Notes: generated by a model not told the origin, from the sequence alone. Counted from the first letter of the stretch, positions 1 to 10,101 are shown. The stretch: DNA of 15,137 bases from Isotricha intestinalis (GCA_023807065.1 JAJJLU010004302.1:1-15137), one strand, 5' to 3'. Program-made: numbers and translations.

Positions 1-839
1 ATTTTAAATTTACTTTGTAGATGTATTTATCCTAATAGCCAATTACTTTATGTAGATAATACAACAAATTCAAATGAATATTTAGATTTCTTAAGATTTT
101 GAGATAAAAAAGTTCAATTTATTGTTGATATATATCAAATATAGTAAATGGTATGAATGTTGTAGGATATGTTTTTATCAAAATCCTTCGTTTATTAACA
201 GAAACTCATTTTTATATTATAAAAAAAATGGTGAAAATTATAAAATGATGAAAAAAAGGATAATGATAATAATGGTAATAATGATCAAGATATATAAGAT
301 GTAGTTATTAATCAAATTATGGAAAAAACAAATCCTGAAAATATAGATATTATTGAACCCAATCAAATCCATTATATGGTAAATTTTAAGAAAATGAAGA
401 TAAAGTTTTAAAAATTCAGAAAAAATATAAAAAATATCAACGAGAAAAAAACAAATCTCAATTTAAAAATAAAATATATTCAGGATGGGACAAAATGAAA
501 AAAATTTAATATTTATATATGCTGATGACGTATATAATAATTGAAGTTCAATCCTTAGATATAAAATTATATTCAAGAGAAAAAATGAATATAACTATTA
601 AAAAATATACAATAGAAGAAATGAATGAAAATCAAATAATTGAAGATAATAAATTATCTTTGTTTGAAGCAGAAAATAATAATAAAAAATTGCAAATAAT
701 ATAAATTTTTAGTTATGAATGAATTAGATCCTTCAATACAAAATTTTCCAGAAGAAGAAAAAGAGGATGATAATTTTATAATTGAAGAAAACTCAGAAAA
801 ACATAAGAATGAAAGATATTATATATAATCAATTCAGAG
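1..839. other. Unassigned AT-rich left end with broken reading frames
   Basis: No gene family is recognised here. Short open stretches run on the + strand at about 1-141, 250-420, 400-510, 519-704 and 714-828. They are Asn-, Asp-, Glu- and Lys-rich, and consecutive pieces change frame or are separated by single TAA/TGA/TAG codons. The segment around 250-300 encodes an Asp/Asn-rich tract, and 714-828 an acidic Glu-rich tract. This pattern matches the decay seen in the recognisable bacterial genes downstream, so the stretch may be one or two dead bacterial genes. It could also be host intergenic DNA. No promoter, tRNA or terminator is evident. Confidence 0.4.
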
Positions 840-2193
840 AAAATTTTAATACTAGATATAAAATTTAACATTGGACCTGGTGAAACACTGCAGGACAAAA
901 TCAAGGAAGTGTATGGAGTGCAGATATACAAACTGAACAAAATCAAGGACCAGGAATTACAAATCCAGATATTCTTGTAGTTCCTTACTGAAAATAATGA
1001 TAATCATATTTATGCTTTTAGCGGTGTAATGTATTCACCATCTGTAAATAGTTCGATAACTGTTCCTAATCCATTTATTAGTAGTTCAAATGTTATATCA
1101 AATAATACTAATAACAATGTGTATATGTCGGATGATATTTCATTTAATTTTCAATTTTTACCAGCTGGAACTCATACTTATTCTGAAATTATATATGATG
1201 CTTGTAGGCAAGTAGGTATTAATCCATATGTGGTTGTGACTATGATTTTGCAAGAACAAGGAAAAGAAGGAAAGTCTGATTCTATAAGTGGTAAAAATAC
1301 TAAATTCCTTGGTGTATATAATTTTGGAAATATAGGAGCATATGCAGCTGATGGTTTAACTGCTGTTGAGAATGGACTTAAATATGCATCTAATGCTGGT
1401 TCATATAATAGACCTTGAAATAGTAAAGAAAAAGCATTATATGGAACTATAGATTATTATGCAAATAGTTTTATAAAAAAGGTCAAGACACATTTTATCT
1501 TAAAAAATGAAATGTTCAAGGAGAAATTTATTTAAACATCAATATATGAGTAATGTTGCAGGTGCTAACAGTGAAGGTCAATTACTTGGAATTTGTTATG
1601 ATGATAATTTATTAAAACAAACTCATTTTTTTAAAATTCCTTATTATAATAATATGCCATTAGCTGCATCACCAATGCCAACGACTGATGGTAGTCCAAA
1701 TAATTGGCTTAAATCTTTGACAGTAACTGGTCATATATTGACACCTACATTTGATACAAATATAAATGAATATACTTTAGTTGTAGACCAAAATGTTTCA
1801 TCTATAAAAGTAAATGAAGAGCTTTATGATAATAGAGCTAAAGTGACAGGAACAGGAAATATAAACATAACTGTATCAAATACAATTGTAGAAGTAAATG
1901 TTCTTGCAGAAAATCAAAGTGTTAGAAAATATTCAATTAGAATATATAAACCTGGAGTAGAAAATATGTAACCAAGAGATATGTCTGTAGTAGTTCCAAT
2001 AATATTTGATATAAATAGTATTAATCAGATAAATAATATTAATCCAAATGTTGGATATGTAAATAATACAATACCAAATATTACTCCTCCAAATATTATA
2101 AATCAAAATTCAAGTAACAATGCTGGTGGTGATATAATTATGCCTAATACAAATAATGAAAATATAATTACTGGAAGTGGTTATGGTGAATAA
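840..2193 (+). pseudogene. Secreted endo-beta-N-acetylglucosaminidase with cadherin-like domain, broken
   Basis: The intact protein would cleave peptidoglycan glycan strands outside the cell. A Gln/Asn/Gly linker is readable at about 884-985 in frame 2, where almost every third codon position is A or T. After a one-base shift near 985 the frame leads into the glucosaminidase domain (about 1160-1660), with VNPY-like INPYVV, QEQG, YNFGNIGAY, RPxNS and HQYMSNV motifs. A cadherin-like beta-sandwich domain (PF12733 type) follows at about 1700-1950, starting NNWLKSLTV. An Asn/Pro/Ile-rich tail ends at the TAA 2191-2193. Damage: probable shifts near 887, 985, 1478 and 1525; TGA at 1416-1418, where the family has Trp in RPW; TGA at 1508-1510, where it has Trp or Phe; and TAA at 1969-1971, read through in the same frame. 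The true start lies upstream and was not found. Family assignment is firm; the 5' limit is uncertain. Confidence 0.85.
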
Positions 2194-2207
2194 TGAAGGG
2201 AGAAGAA

Positions 2208-3566
2208 ATGAAAACATTATTTAAAAATCTAAAACAAATTATTTTTATGAATGTTGTATTGTCAATATCTATGAGTTTCTCAGTATTAGTAGCTACAGCA
2301 AAAATTCAATTTAGTGATCCAACTGTTAGAAGAGGAAAACAAATTGATTTAACAATGAAAGTTAAATCAGATAATGCTGGCCTTGCTTCAGTTGATGTAT
2401 CTGTTTCATATGACCCAAATATGATTGAATTTATAGCTGGTGCTAATGGAACTACTACAGAGGATGGTGCTAGAACAGTTTGAATTACTGGTGCAGGTAA
2501 AGGAGCTAATACAAGAACTCTTGAGTATCATTTAACTTTTGATGCAAAACAATCAGCAACTACAGAAGTTAAACTTGAGACAAATGAAGTTAAAGATAGT
2601 AATGACAATATAGTTAATATCACTCATTTTGATTCATCAAAAATTATTATAAATCCCAGCTAATACTACTTCAAAAAATGCAAATTTGAAAAGTTTAGTT
2701 ATTCAACCTGGAGAGCTTGATAAAACTTTTGACCGAGCTGTGCTTGAATATAATGCTGATATAAATTCTGATATTTTACAATTAGTTATCACTGCAGAAC
2801 CAGAAGATAGTGATGCTAAGATAATTATTACTTTTATACTCTTCATGTCAATAAACTTGATACTTGATTCACTGATGGTGATACAGAACTTTTTGGTAGT
2901 GATACAAGAGCAGTTTCTCAACAACTAAGAGTTACAATTTTGCCACTTCCTGACAATTGGAAAGATGATTTCCCAAATTATTCTGTACTCAAGCAACACT
3001 TGGTGAAAATTCAAGTTTAGTTGATGTTCTTGGTTAAAATGCTGAGATAGAAGCTTCAAAGAATTCTACAGCTAATACTTTAACAAATTGTATATTCTAT
3101 GGTATTGGGCCTGATGGTGAAACAAGATATTATCGTTATGACAATTTCAATATACTATTCAGAGATATATAGCTGACCAAGTTGATACAAGAAGTGCTAC
3201 ACTTCAACAAGAGTATGATAAATTATATGAAGAATATCAAGTTGTATATAAAAATAATAGATTATTGTTTATTGGTTGAGTTGTATCACTTATTTTACTT
3301 CTTATAATGGTTGTTATACTTTTCATTAATATGAGATCTGGTTCTAAAAATAGATATTCAGATGATGATTATGATGATGACGATTATGATGACGAAGAAG
3401 AAGATGATGATTCTTATTTTTCTCATAAAGACAATAAACTTGATAAAGATTTAGAAGATGATGCAGAAGATGAGTACGTTAATAAAGAAAGAAAATATGT
3501 CATAAAAAAAATAAAAACATAGATTATGATGATGAAGAAGATAATGATATAGAAGAACTTATTTAA
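2208..3566 (+). pseudogene. Membrane-anchored cohesin-domain protein with acidic cytoplasmic tail, broken
   Basis: The start ATG at 2208 follows AAGGGAG by 5 bases; the ATG at 2193 in the same frame has no such site. Residues 1-30 form a signal peptide or anchor. A cohesin-like domain follows (about 2295-2650; FSDPTVRRG, VSYDPNMIEF, LEYHLTFDAK). Next is a cadherin-like domain (about 2680-2860; NANLKSLVIQPG), an unassigned spacer, a coiled coil (about 3185-3255), one membrane helix (about 3258-3330), and a tail at 3340-3566 dominated by Asp and Glu. Cohesins normally bind dockerins or act as surface adhesion modules; the ligand here is unknown. Damage: TGA at 2481, 2865 and 3277; TAA at 3035; probable shifts near 2656 (extra C), 2830, 2985, 3140 and 3500 (A run). 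It lies 14 bases after the glucosaminidase gene, so the two are probably co-transcribed. The dead state is clear; the cohesin call rests on motif spacing. Confidence 0.8.
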
Positions 3567-3584
3567 TTGTAGAAAGGATAAAAC

Positions 3585-6027
3585 ATGGATTTTACTCAAA
3601 GTGAAAAAAAGGTTTTAGAAACAGCAAGTACTGAAGCAAATTTGCTAGAAAGAAGTCATATTGTAGGCTCTGAGCATATTATGCTTGGTCTCATAATTGA
3701 AAAAGATGGCCTTGCAGCTAAAGTTTTAAGAACAAATGGAATAGATGAGCAAACTGTTTGAAAAATGATAGAAGAAAATATTGATTCTAATAGTGATGTT
3801 CTTGTAGATGACCCAGATAGATTTTCTCCATCTCCAAGACGTATAGTTGAAGCATCAAAACAAGAAACTACTAATCTCAATTCTAATGGAGTAAAATTGA
3901 ACATATCTTGATGGCTATACTTAAAGATAAAGATTGTTTGGCTATAAGAATACTTAATACTATAAAAGGTATTAATTTAAGAAAAATGTATATGGACATG
4001 GTTCAAGTAATTGGCTTTAATGATAAATCATTAGGACAAAAGTCATTTACTCCAATGTCTAATACTCCATTCCTTGATAATTTTTCAAGAGAATTAACAG
4101 CTTTAGCTCGAGCTGATTTAATAGATCTAGTTATTGTTCGAGAAAAAAAAATTAATAAAATTATTCAAATATTGGCAAGAAGAACTAAAAATAATCCTTG
4201 TATAATAGGTGAGCCTGGTGTAGCTAAGACATCAAAAGCTGAAGGATTGTCAAATCTTATAATTAAAGTTCCAATGATTATGAGAGATAAGAGAGTTATA
4301 AGTCTTGATATAGGTAGAATAGTTGCTGGTACAAAATATCGTGGTGAATTAGAAGAAAGAATTAAAAAAATTATAGAAGAAGTAAAAAATAGTAAAGATG
4401 TTATACTTTTTATTGATGAGATACATATGATTATAGGTGCTGGTGACTCTACTGGTTCTATGGATGCTGTAAATATTTTAAAACCAGCTTTAGCAAGAGG
4501 TGAAATACAAGTTATCGGTGCTACAACTATGGATGAATATAGAAAGCATATTGAAAAAGATGCTGCACTTGATAGGAGATTTCAAATCGTCCAACTTGAT
4601 GAGCCAAGTGAACTTGATAGTATCAAAATATTAAATGGATTAAAAATTGATATGAACAATTTATTAACATTCATATAACTGAAGAAACAGTTGAAGCTGT
4701 TGTAAAATTAATAAATAGGTATATAGCAGATAGAAAACTGCCTGATAAAGCTATTGATTTACTTGATGAAGCATGTACTAAATTAAAAATTAATTCTTTT
4801 GTAGTGCCAAAAGAATATCAAGCAGTTGAACAAGAAATATCTGGACTTGATAGAGATATAGAAAAATCATTAATAGCTGAAGATTTTGAAAAAGTAAAAA
4901 TTTTAAAAGCAAAAAAACAAGAAAAACGAAAAGAACTCGATGAAAAGAAAAAGTTGATATAGAAAAATAAAGAAGATAATATTTTGTCTATCAATGAAGA
5001 AGATATAGCTGAGATAGTTGCAAGTTGGACATCAATACCTGTCACAAAAATCACTGAAGATGAAAACAAAAAACTTGCTAACCTTGAAGCAGAATTACAT
5101 AAAAGAGTTATTGGAGAAAATGATGCTGTTGTAAGTATATCAAAAGCTATTAGAAGAAACAGAGTTGAACTTAAACCAGCTAATAGACCAATAAGTAACT
5201 TTTTATTTTTAGGTCCTACTGGTGTAGGTAAAACAGAATTTTGTAAATCACTTGCTTAAGTAATGTTTGGCTCAGAAGATAATCTTATAAGAGTTGATAT
5301 GTCTGAATATATGGAAAGATATACTGTATCTAAATTAATAGGTTCGTCACCAGGATATGTTGGTTATGACGAGGGTGGGCAACTGACAGAAAAAATTCGT
5401 AGAAAACCATATACTGTAGTTTTATTTGATGAGATTGAAAAAATGCATCCTGATATATTCAATGTCCTACTTCAAATGCTTGATGAAGGTCATATCACTG
5501 ATGCATAAGGTAGAAAGTTAGTTTTAAAAATTCTATTATAAATATGACATCAAATGTTGGTGCAAGTCAGATAATTGAGCCAACAACTCTTGGCTTTGAT
5601 GTTACTGAAGGAGACCCAGAAAAAGATTATCAAAGAATGAAAGATAATGTTATGGGTGAAGTTAAGAAAACATTCAAGCCTGAATTTATCAATCGTATTG
5701 ATGATATTATTGTATTTCATAAATTATCTAAAGATGATATTTCTAACATACTTGATTTACAATTAAAAGATATTGCAAATAGCACAAAAGAAGGAATGAA
5801 TATAGATATGACTCTTGATGATAAAGCAAGAGAATATTTTTTAAAAGAAGGTAGTGACGAGCAATATGGAGCAAGAAAATTAAAAAGAGTTCTAACTGAT
5901 AAATTAGAAGATTTACTTGCCTTGATGATGAAAAAATTGCTGGAAATATTTCAAGCGGTGATAATATTACTGTTACTTATGATAAAGATGCATTAAAGGT
6001 TATTAAAAATAATGGCAAAAAAACTAA
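3585..6027 (+). pseudogene. clpC: ATP-dependent Clp protease ATP-binding subunit ClpC, broken
   Basis: ClpC is a hexameric AAA+ unfoldase that feeds proteins to ClpP. AGAAAGGA lies 6 bases before the ATG. The order is full length and normal: two N-terminal Clp repeats (3585-4010), first AAA domain (Walker A 4208-4231, Walker B LFIDEIH near 4410, DRRF near 4570), middle coiled coil (about 4820-4965), second AAA domain (Walker A GPTGVGKT 5212-5235, LFDEIEK near 5430, MTSNVGA, INRID), and the small C-terminal domain. Damage: TGA 3759; probable lost A near 3893; shift plus TGA near 4640-4650; TAG 4960; TAA 5257; TAA 5506, where the family usually has Gln or Lys (DSQGR); lost A near 5516; shift near 5925. 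The first Walker A reads GEPGVAKT, with Ala for the invariant Gly. No mcsA or mcsB precedes it, unlike the common Firmicute arrangement. It overlaps radA. Confidence 0.95.
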
Positions 6028-7406
6028 AAGAGATATAATATATTTTTGTAATGAATGTGGATATGAATCAGGTAAATGGCTTGCACAATGTCCGTCTTGC
6101 GGTTCTTGGAATACTTTTGTTGAGCAAAAAATTGAACAAATAGATTATTTAGATAAAAATATTATTGATGAATTAAAAGAACCTTTAAGTTTAAAAGATA
6201 TTGAGTCAAATAATACATATAGACTTATAACAGGAATAACTGAATTTGACCATTTAATTGGTGGTGTTATAGTTAAAGGTTCTTTAACACTTCTTGGTGG
6301 TGCAATAGGCAAAAGAAAATCAACTTTAGTTCTTCAAATATCAAAAGCTCTTTCTGATAAAGGATATACTGTTTTATATGTATCTGGAGAAGAAAACTAA
6401 TCTCAGATTAAATTAAGAGCAAATAGAATAGGTGAGTTTAATCAAAATATTAAATTTTTAGATGAAACAGAATTAAATAAAATAGCTCCATATGCTGTAA
6501 AAAATAAACCTGATTTACTTGAATTGATTCTATTCAGACAATGACAGAAAATGATGGTATAGCAGGTTGTAAAACTGAGATTAAAAATAGTGCTCAAATA
6601 TTATTTAGACTTGCAAAAGATAATCATATAAGTATTATAATGATAGGAAATATAACAAAAGATGGTAATATAGCTGGTCCTAAAATACTTGATCCTGCCG
6701 GATATGCAGATCGGCATCACCATGAAGATGCGGCTCCTCATATAGTTGATACAGTTTTATATTTTGAAGATGATCAAATTAAACAATACAATTTACTTAG
6801 ATGTTATAAAAATAGATTTGGCAGTAATAAAGAATTGGCAATATTTGAAATGATAGATATTGGATTTAAAGAAGTTATCAACCCATCTATGATTTTCCTT
6901 GATGAAAAATCAGGAGATAATAGTGGTTGTGCAATAACTTGTAGTATCGATTCAAGTAAACCTATTTTTTTAGAAGTCCAAGCTCTTGTAACAAAATCAA
7001 GTTTTTCTATGCCAAGGCGAACAATAAATGGTAGCGATTTTAATAGATTAAATATTTTAATAGCTATTATAGAAAAAAGAATGAATATATCATTATTTGA
7101 ATATAATGTATATGTAAATATCACAGGCAGTTTAAAAATTAAAGATAGATCTGGAGACTTAGCAATAACAACGGCAATACTTTCAAGTTATAAAAATAAA
7201 AATTTACCATCTGATGCTGTTTATTGTGGTGAAGTAGGTTTATCTGGAGAATTAAGAAATATACCAAATGTAGATATAAGGATAAAAGAAGCGAGCAGAC
7301 TTGGTTATAAAAAAATAATTTAGCAAGTTTATCAGTTCGTAATTTAGATAAAGAATTATTTAATAATAATATTGAAATTATAGGAAAAGACAGTGTTGTT
7401 TCATAA
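6012..7406 (+). pseudogene. radA: DNA repair protein RadA (Sms), broken
   Basis: RadA is a RecA-like ATPase and branch-migration helicase used in recombination. Visible in order: the N-terminal zinc motif (CNECGY ... CPSCGSWN, about 6047-6110), the RecA-type core (about 6200-6800) with YVSGEE, DSIQTM and the diagnostic KNRFG motif (6811-6825), and the C-terminal Lon-protease-like domain (FLEVQALV, RRTINGSDFNRL, GEVGLSGELR) to the end. Damage: TAA at 6398; probable shift near 6525; missing T near 7321; and a start uncoupled from the body by a missing A in the run at 6017-6023. The Walker A reads GAIGKRKST, where the family has GDPGIGKST, so the key Gly is Arg. A GC-rich in-frame insert (6691-6738) interrupts the segment before HIVDTVLYFE. 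The stop is TAA 7404-7406. Confidence 0.93.
6691..6738 (+). other. GC-rich in-frame insert within radA
   Basis: RadA proteins run directly from AGPrvLE to HMVDTVLYFE. Here 16 codons (DPAGY ... EDAAP) sit between AGPKIL and HIVDT, a net gain of about 15 residues without frame change. By count, 26 of the 45 bases 6694-6738 are G or C, in a gene that is about 70 percent A+T. Its codons include GCC, GGA, CGG and GCG, which are rare elsewhere in the window. It contains short inverted repeats, for example GCATC at 6714-6718 facing GATGC at 6727-6731. Its source is not recognised. Confidence 0.7.
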
Positions 7407-8751
7407 AAAAAATAAAAAGAAAACAAAATATAAATAATAATAATATATGCTTAATTATAGTAGTTTGCATATTGATTGTTTTTAATATGAGTCCATTTTT
7501 CACATATAGTTCAAGTGCTGTGAAACCTGTGATTCCTACTGAGACTACTAAGAAAAAACCAAGAGGTGTTAAAGTAGAAAATGCAGAATTTCACGATGAG
7601 TATTGGGATAAATTTAGAGTTATAACTGCTGAAGGCGAAGGTGATTCTGAAACAGGCGGTGGTATAGCAGGAACTGGTCAAAGTGAAGTATCAAGTGTGA
7701 GTAATGGAATAAATAATGCTTCAGGCATCGCAGGTTCTGGTGGTTCATCTAATGCTGGAGATCCTGGTGGTAGTATTTCTTCTGTTAATTATAATATACA
7801 AAGTAATAGAGAAATTAGAGAGTAAAGAGAAGCAGCGGCTGCCGTAAGAGAATCTTCAATATCAGCAGAACTTGCTACAGCTAAGAATAAAGAATCCGTT
7901 CGTGCTTCAATAGCTGAAAGAGAGAGTATACAAGAATCAATTAAAAAGCGATTAATACAAGAAAGTATTAAACAAAAAGTTCTTGGCGATTCATATGTTG
8001 AATCATCATATAAATTACCTACAACTAGAGAAAGTAATAAAAAAAGTACCAGAAACTACAAAAAAACAGGTTAATAATGCAATGGGTGTATATGTTGCAC
8101 CTGAGACAGAATATACAAGTGAAGAAGAAACAACAACTACTAAAGAAGCAAAAGAATTGAATTTAGTACCATCTGCAGCATCAACTTATGCTCAGAATGA
8201 AAATGATATAATGCCTACTTCAGATTATAATGATGAAACGAGTATAGTTCCAGAAGAATCATATGAACAAATAATATTGAAGAAAATGTTCAAGGTCAAG
8301 TCGCAGAAGATAAAACTGAAACCAAGCAAGCAATAATTTAGAAACAAATAAAAATGATACTGAATCTAGTTCAATTGAACAATCGCAGGACAAAGAAAAT
8401 GAATCTGATGATGATAAACAAGAAAATAATAAAGATAAAATAACTGATGACAATAAAGGCAGCACAAATGGAGATGGAGATGTTTCAAACAAAGATGATA
8501 ATAATATGAATTCAAATGATAATGATTCAAGTAGTGGTATAAATGAAGTAAGAAAAAGTGAAAGTGAATATAAAGGTGTAAAGATTTTTGAGTTAGATAG
8601 AAATGGAAATACTGGTATCTTTGATAAAGGAACTACACGAACTTATGTAATTAATTTAATGTTAATTATTTTTAGTAGATTGTTAATTTTAGGTTTTATA
8701 CATTTTTATTTGAATCAAATATTTCATATTAAGTATAAAAGTTATTTTTAA
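7403..8751 (+). pseudogene. Unknown low-complexity protein with a membrane segment at each end, broken
   Basis: The family is not recognised. The frame begins at 7403 with ATA where an ATG overlapping the radA stop would be expected. It encodes a basic start and a hydrophobic helix (about 7448-7485), then a Thr/Pro and Gly/Ser-rich stretch (7500-7800), and a charged Arg/Glu/Ser-rich helical segment (about 7800-8040, runs of RESI, AERES, IQESI). A long acidic Asn/Asp/Glu-rich disordered region (8100-8570) follows, then a conserved-looking FELDRNGNTGIFDKGTTRTYV block and a C-terminal membrane helix (about 8655-8710). Damage: TAA 7823-7825, read through in frame; shifts near 8045, 8275 and 8335. 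The shape suggests an envelope-spanning or surface protein. Its place before the MotA/TolQ-like gene suggests a partner of that channel, which is inference. Confidence 0.7.
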
Positions 8752-8772
8752 AAATATAGGAGATTTTATATT

Positions 8773-9436
8773 ATGATTTTATGTGAGGAAATAGTTGAAG
8801 CTGGACAAAATCAAATTAATTTGTTTCAAAAATTGAGCATAAATTCAATCATGAGGAGTATTGTTAATATTCTTGATGCACCTATCAAGGTAGTATTAAT
8901 TATTATGTTTATTATTTCTATCATTATGATAGGAGAATTATTAGCTGAATGGATGCAGAGAAGATATATTGATTTAAAAGTTGCTAAAGTTATAGATACT
9001 ATAAAAAATGGAAATGAAAATATTGTCAATATAGTTATGCAAAGCAAAATTTTAAATTTACAAAAAGATTTGTTGCTTGAAGTTTTAAATCATAAAGATC
9101 TATCTAAAGAGATGATTGAAAATCTTGCTGTTTCTTTATCTTGAGAATTATGATAGACAATAATATTAAAATTAAAAGAACAGATTTAATTGTAAAACTT
9201 GGTCTAACATTTGGTTTACTTGGAACACTCATTCCAGTTGGATTGGTATTATAGCACTTGCTCAAGGTGATACAGATACTTTATCTTATTCACTTCTTGC
9301 AGCTTTTGATACAATAGTCATTGGACTTATATCAGGTTCTATATGCACAGTTTTATCAATGATTCGAAGAAATTGGTATAATAAAGATAAAATTATGCTT
9401 ACTTTGGTAATGGAAGCTATAGTAGAAAGTATTTAA
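8773..9436 (+). pseudogene. MotA/TolQ/ExbB-family proton channel protein, broken
   Basis: Family members are inner-membrane subunits that use ion flow to drive a partner. AGGAG at 8758-8762 precedes the ATG at 8773. The first helix lies at about 8880-8940, followed by a cytoplasmic helical segment. The diagnostic block is at 9190-9400: TDLIVKLGLTFGLLGTLIP, then GIIALAQGDTDTL and LLAAFDTIVIGLISG, which match the family's GLLGTLIPLGPGL, QGD and AFDTTVVG signatures. Damage: TGA 9142-9144; a garbled stretch at 9142-9170; one-base shift near 9245. The predicted length, about 220 residues, is normal. It is 20 bases from the DUF2149 gene, its usual partner. Family call confident; substrate or driven process unknown. 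Confidence 0.87.
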
Positions 9437-9456
9437 TTTTTTATTTGGAGTAAAAT

Positions 9457-9781
9457 ATGTTAAAAAGTAAATTTAACAATAAATATGATGATAATGATTT
9501 AGAAAGAGAAAATCCAATGAATGGTGTGTCTAATATGTCTGATTCTATGCTTGTCCTCACCGTTGGTGTTATGCTTAAAGTGGAAAGTAGATTTACAGAT
9601 TGTAGGTAAAAATTTTAATGTTGAAAATGTTGATGAAAATAAATTAGATGAAGTTGATATTGATAAACAAACACCAGTTTCAAATATTACATTTTAAGAT
9701 ATAGAAAGTAAATATAGAAAATCTGGAACTGTATATACAGATGTTACAACTGGAAAAACTTATGTAGTTGTAGAAGAATAA
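9457..9781 (+). pseudogene. DUF2149-family membrane protein, broken
   Basis: GGAG at 9447-9450 precedes the ATG. The protein has the family's hallmark NPMNGVSNMSDSMLVLTVGVML block, just before or within the single N-terminal membrane helix. A short extracytoplasmic domain ends GTVYTDVTTGKTYVVVEE. DUF2149 proteins are encoded next to MotA/TolQ/ExbB proteins and probably take the ExbD/TolR role; that role is inferred, not shown. Damage: about five residues and the frame are lost near 9582, just after GVML, so the membrane helix is cut short before WKVDLQIVG. TAA at 9695-9697 interrupts the second half. It is the last gene of the + strand cluster, and its stop abuts the terminator. Confidence 0.8.
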
Positions 9782-9802
9782 AAAAGAGCCTGTAAAGGCT
9801 CT
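9780..9802 (-). terminator. Rho-independent terminator of rpsT
   Basis: AGAGCC at 9785-9790 pairs with GGCTCT at 9797-9802 around a 6-base loop. Read on the minus strand it is followed by six T residues, which suits rpsT four bases away. On the + strand it directly follows the DUF2149 stop but has only a weak T tract, so it may act less well in that direction. Confidence 0.85.
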
Positions 9803-9805
9803 ATC

Positions 9806-10069
9806 TTATGACATTTTGTTGACTAATTTAGTTAATCTACCAACTTTTCTTGCTGCATTCTTCTTGTGATAAACACCTTTTGTAGCAGCCATATCAATTT
9901 GTTTTGTAGCTTCTTTTAAAGTAGCTTTTGCAGTTTCAACATCGCCAGAATTTGACAAAATCTCAACTTTTTTAACAAACATTTTGATTTTAGATTTTAC
10001 TAATTTATTTCTTTCTTGTTTAGTTTTAGAAACTTTAATTCTCTTTTTAGCACTTTTAATGTTAGCCAT
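9806..10069 (-). CDS. rpsT: 30S ribosomal protein S20
   Basis: An 87-residue basic protein that binds 16S rRNA early in small-subunit assembly. The start MANIKSAKKRI, the KKNAARKVGRLTKLV end and the total length are typical of the family. No stop, shift or missing residue is seen. AGGAG lies 8 bases before the ATG, and a strong sigma-70-like promoter and a terminator flank it. It is the only complete bacterial protein gene in the window. This may reflect its short length as a target for mutation; function in its present location is doubtful if the region is nuclear. Confidence 0.97.
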   Translation of the reverse strand: MANIKSAKKRIKVSKTKQERNKLVKSKIKMFVKKVEILSNSGDVETAKATLKEATKQIDMAATKGVYHKKNAARKVGRLTKLVNKMS

Positions 10070-10101
10070 TGATATTTACTCCTATTAAATATTTATGAGA
10101 T

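Noticed and set aside
500..570. YADD motif suggesting a reverse transcriptase
   Set aside because: A shifted frame reads IYADDVYNN, but no other reverse-transcriptase motifs surround it and the flanking sequence is low complexity. Treated as chance.
890..950. 12-base direct repeat CAAAATCAAGGA as a mobile-element mark
   Set aside because: It encodes the repeated QNQG of a linker in the glucosaminidase gene, and two copies are ordinary for such linkers.
843..975. Alternative + strand open frame (DKIKEVYGVQ...) overlapping the Gln/Asn/Gly linker
   Set aside because: Its third codon positions are largely G or C, against the rest of the window. The other frame has nearly all A or T there and the repeated QNQG pattern, so this is a shadow frame.
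6804..7426. Minus-strand open stretches opposite radA
   Set aside because: They lie across the conserved RadA C-terminal domain and show no motif of their own; they are shadows.
1969..9697. Ciliate-type code with TAA/TAG as Gln
   Set aside because: Some TAA codons fall at Gln-like positions, but TAA also ends genes cleanly (2191, 3564, 9779, 10683), and frameshifts remain unexplained.
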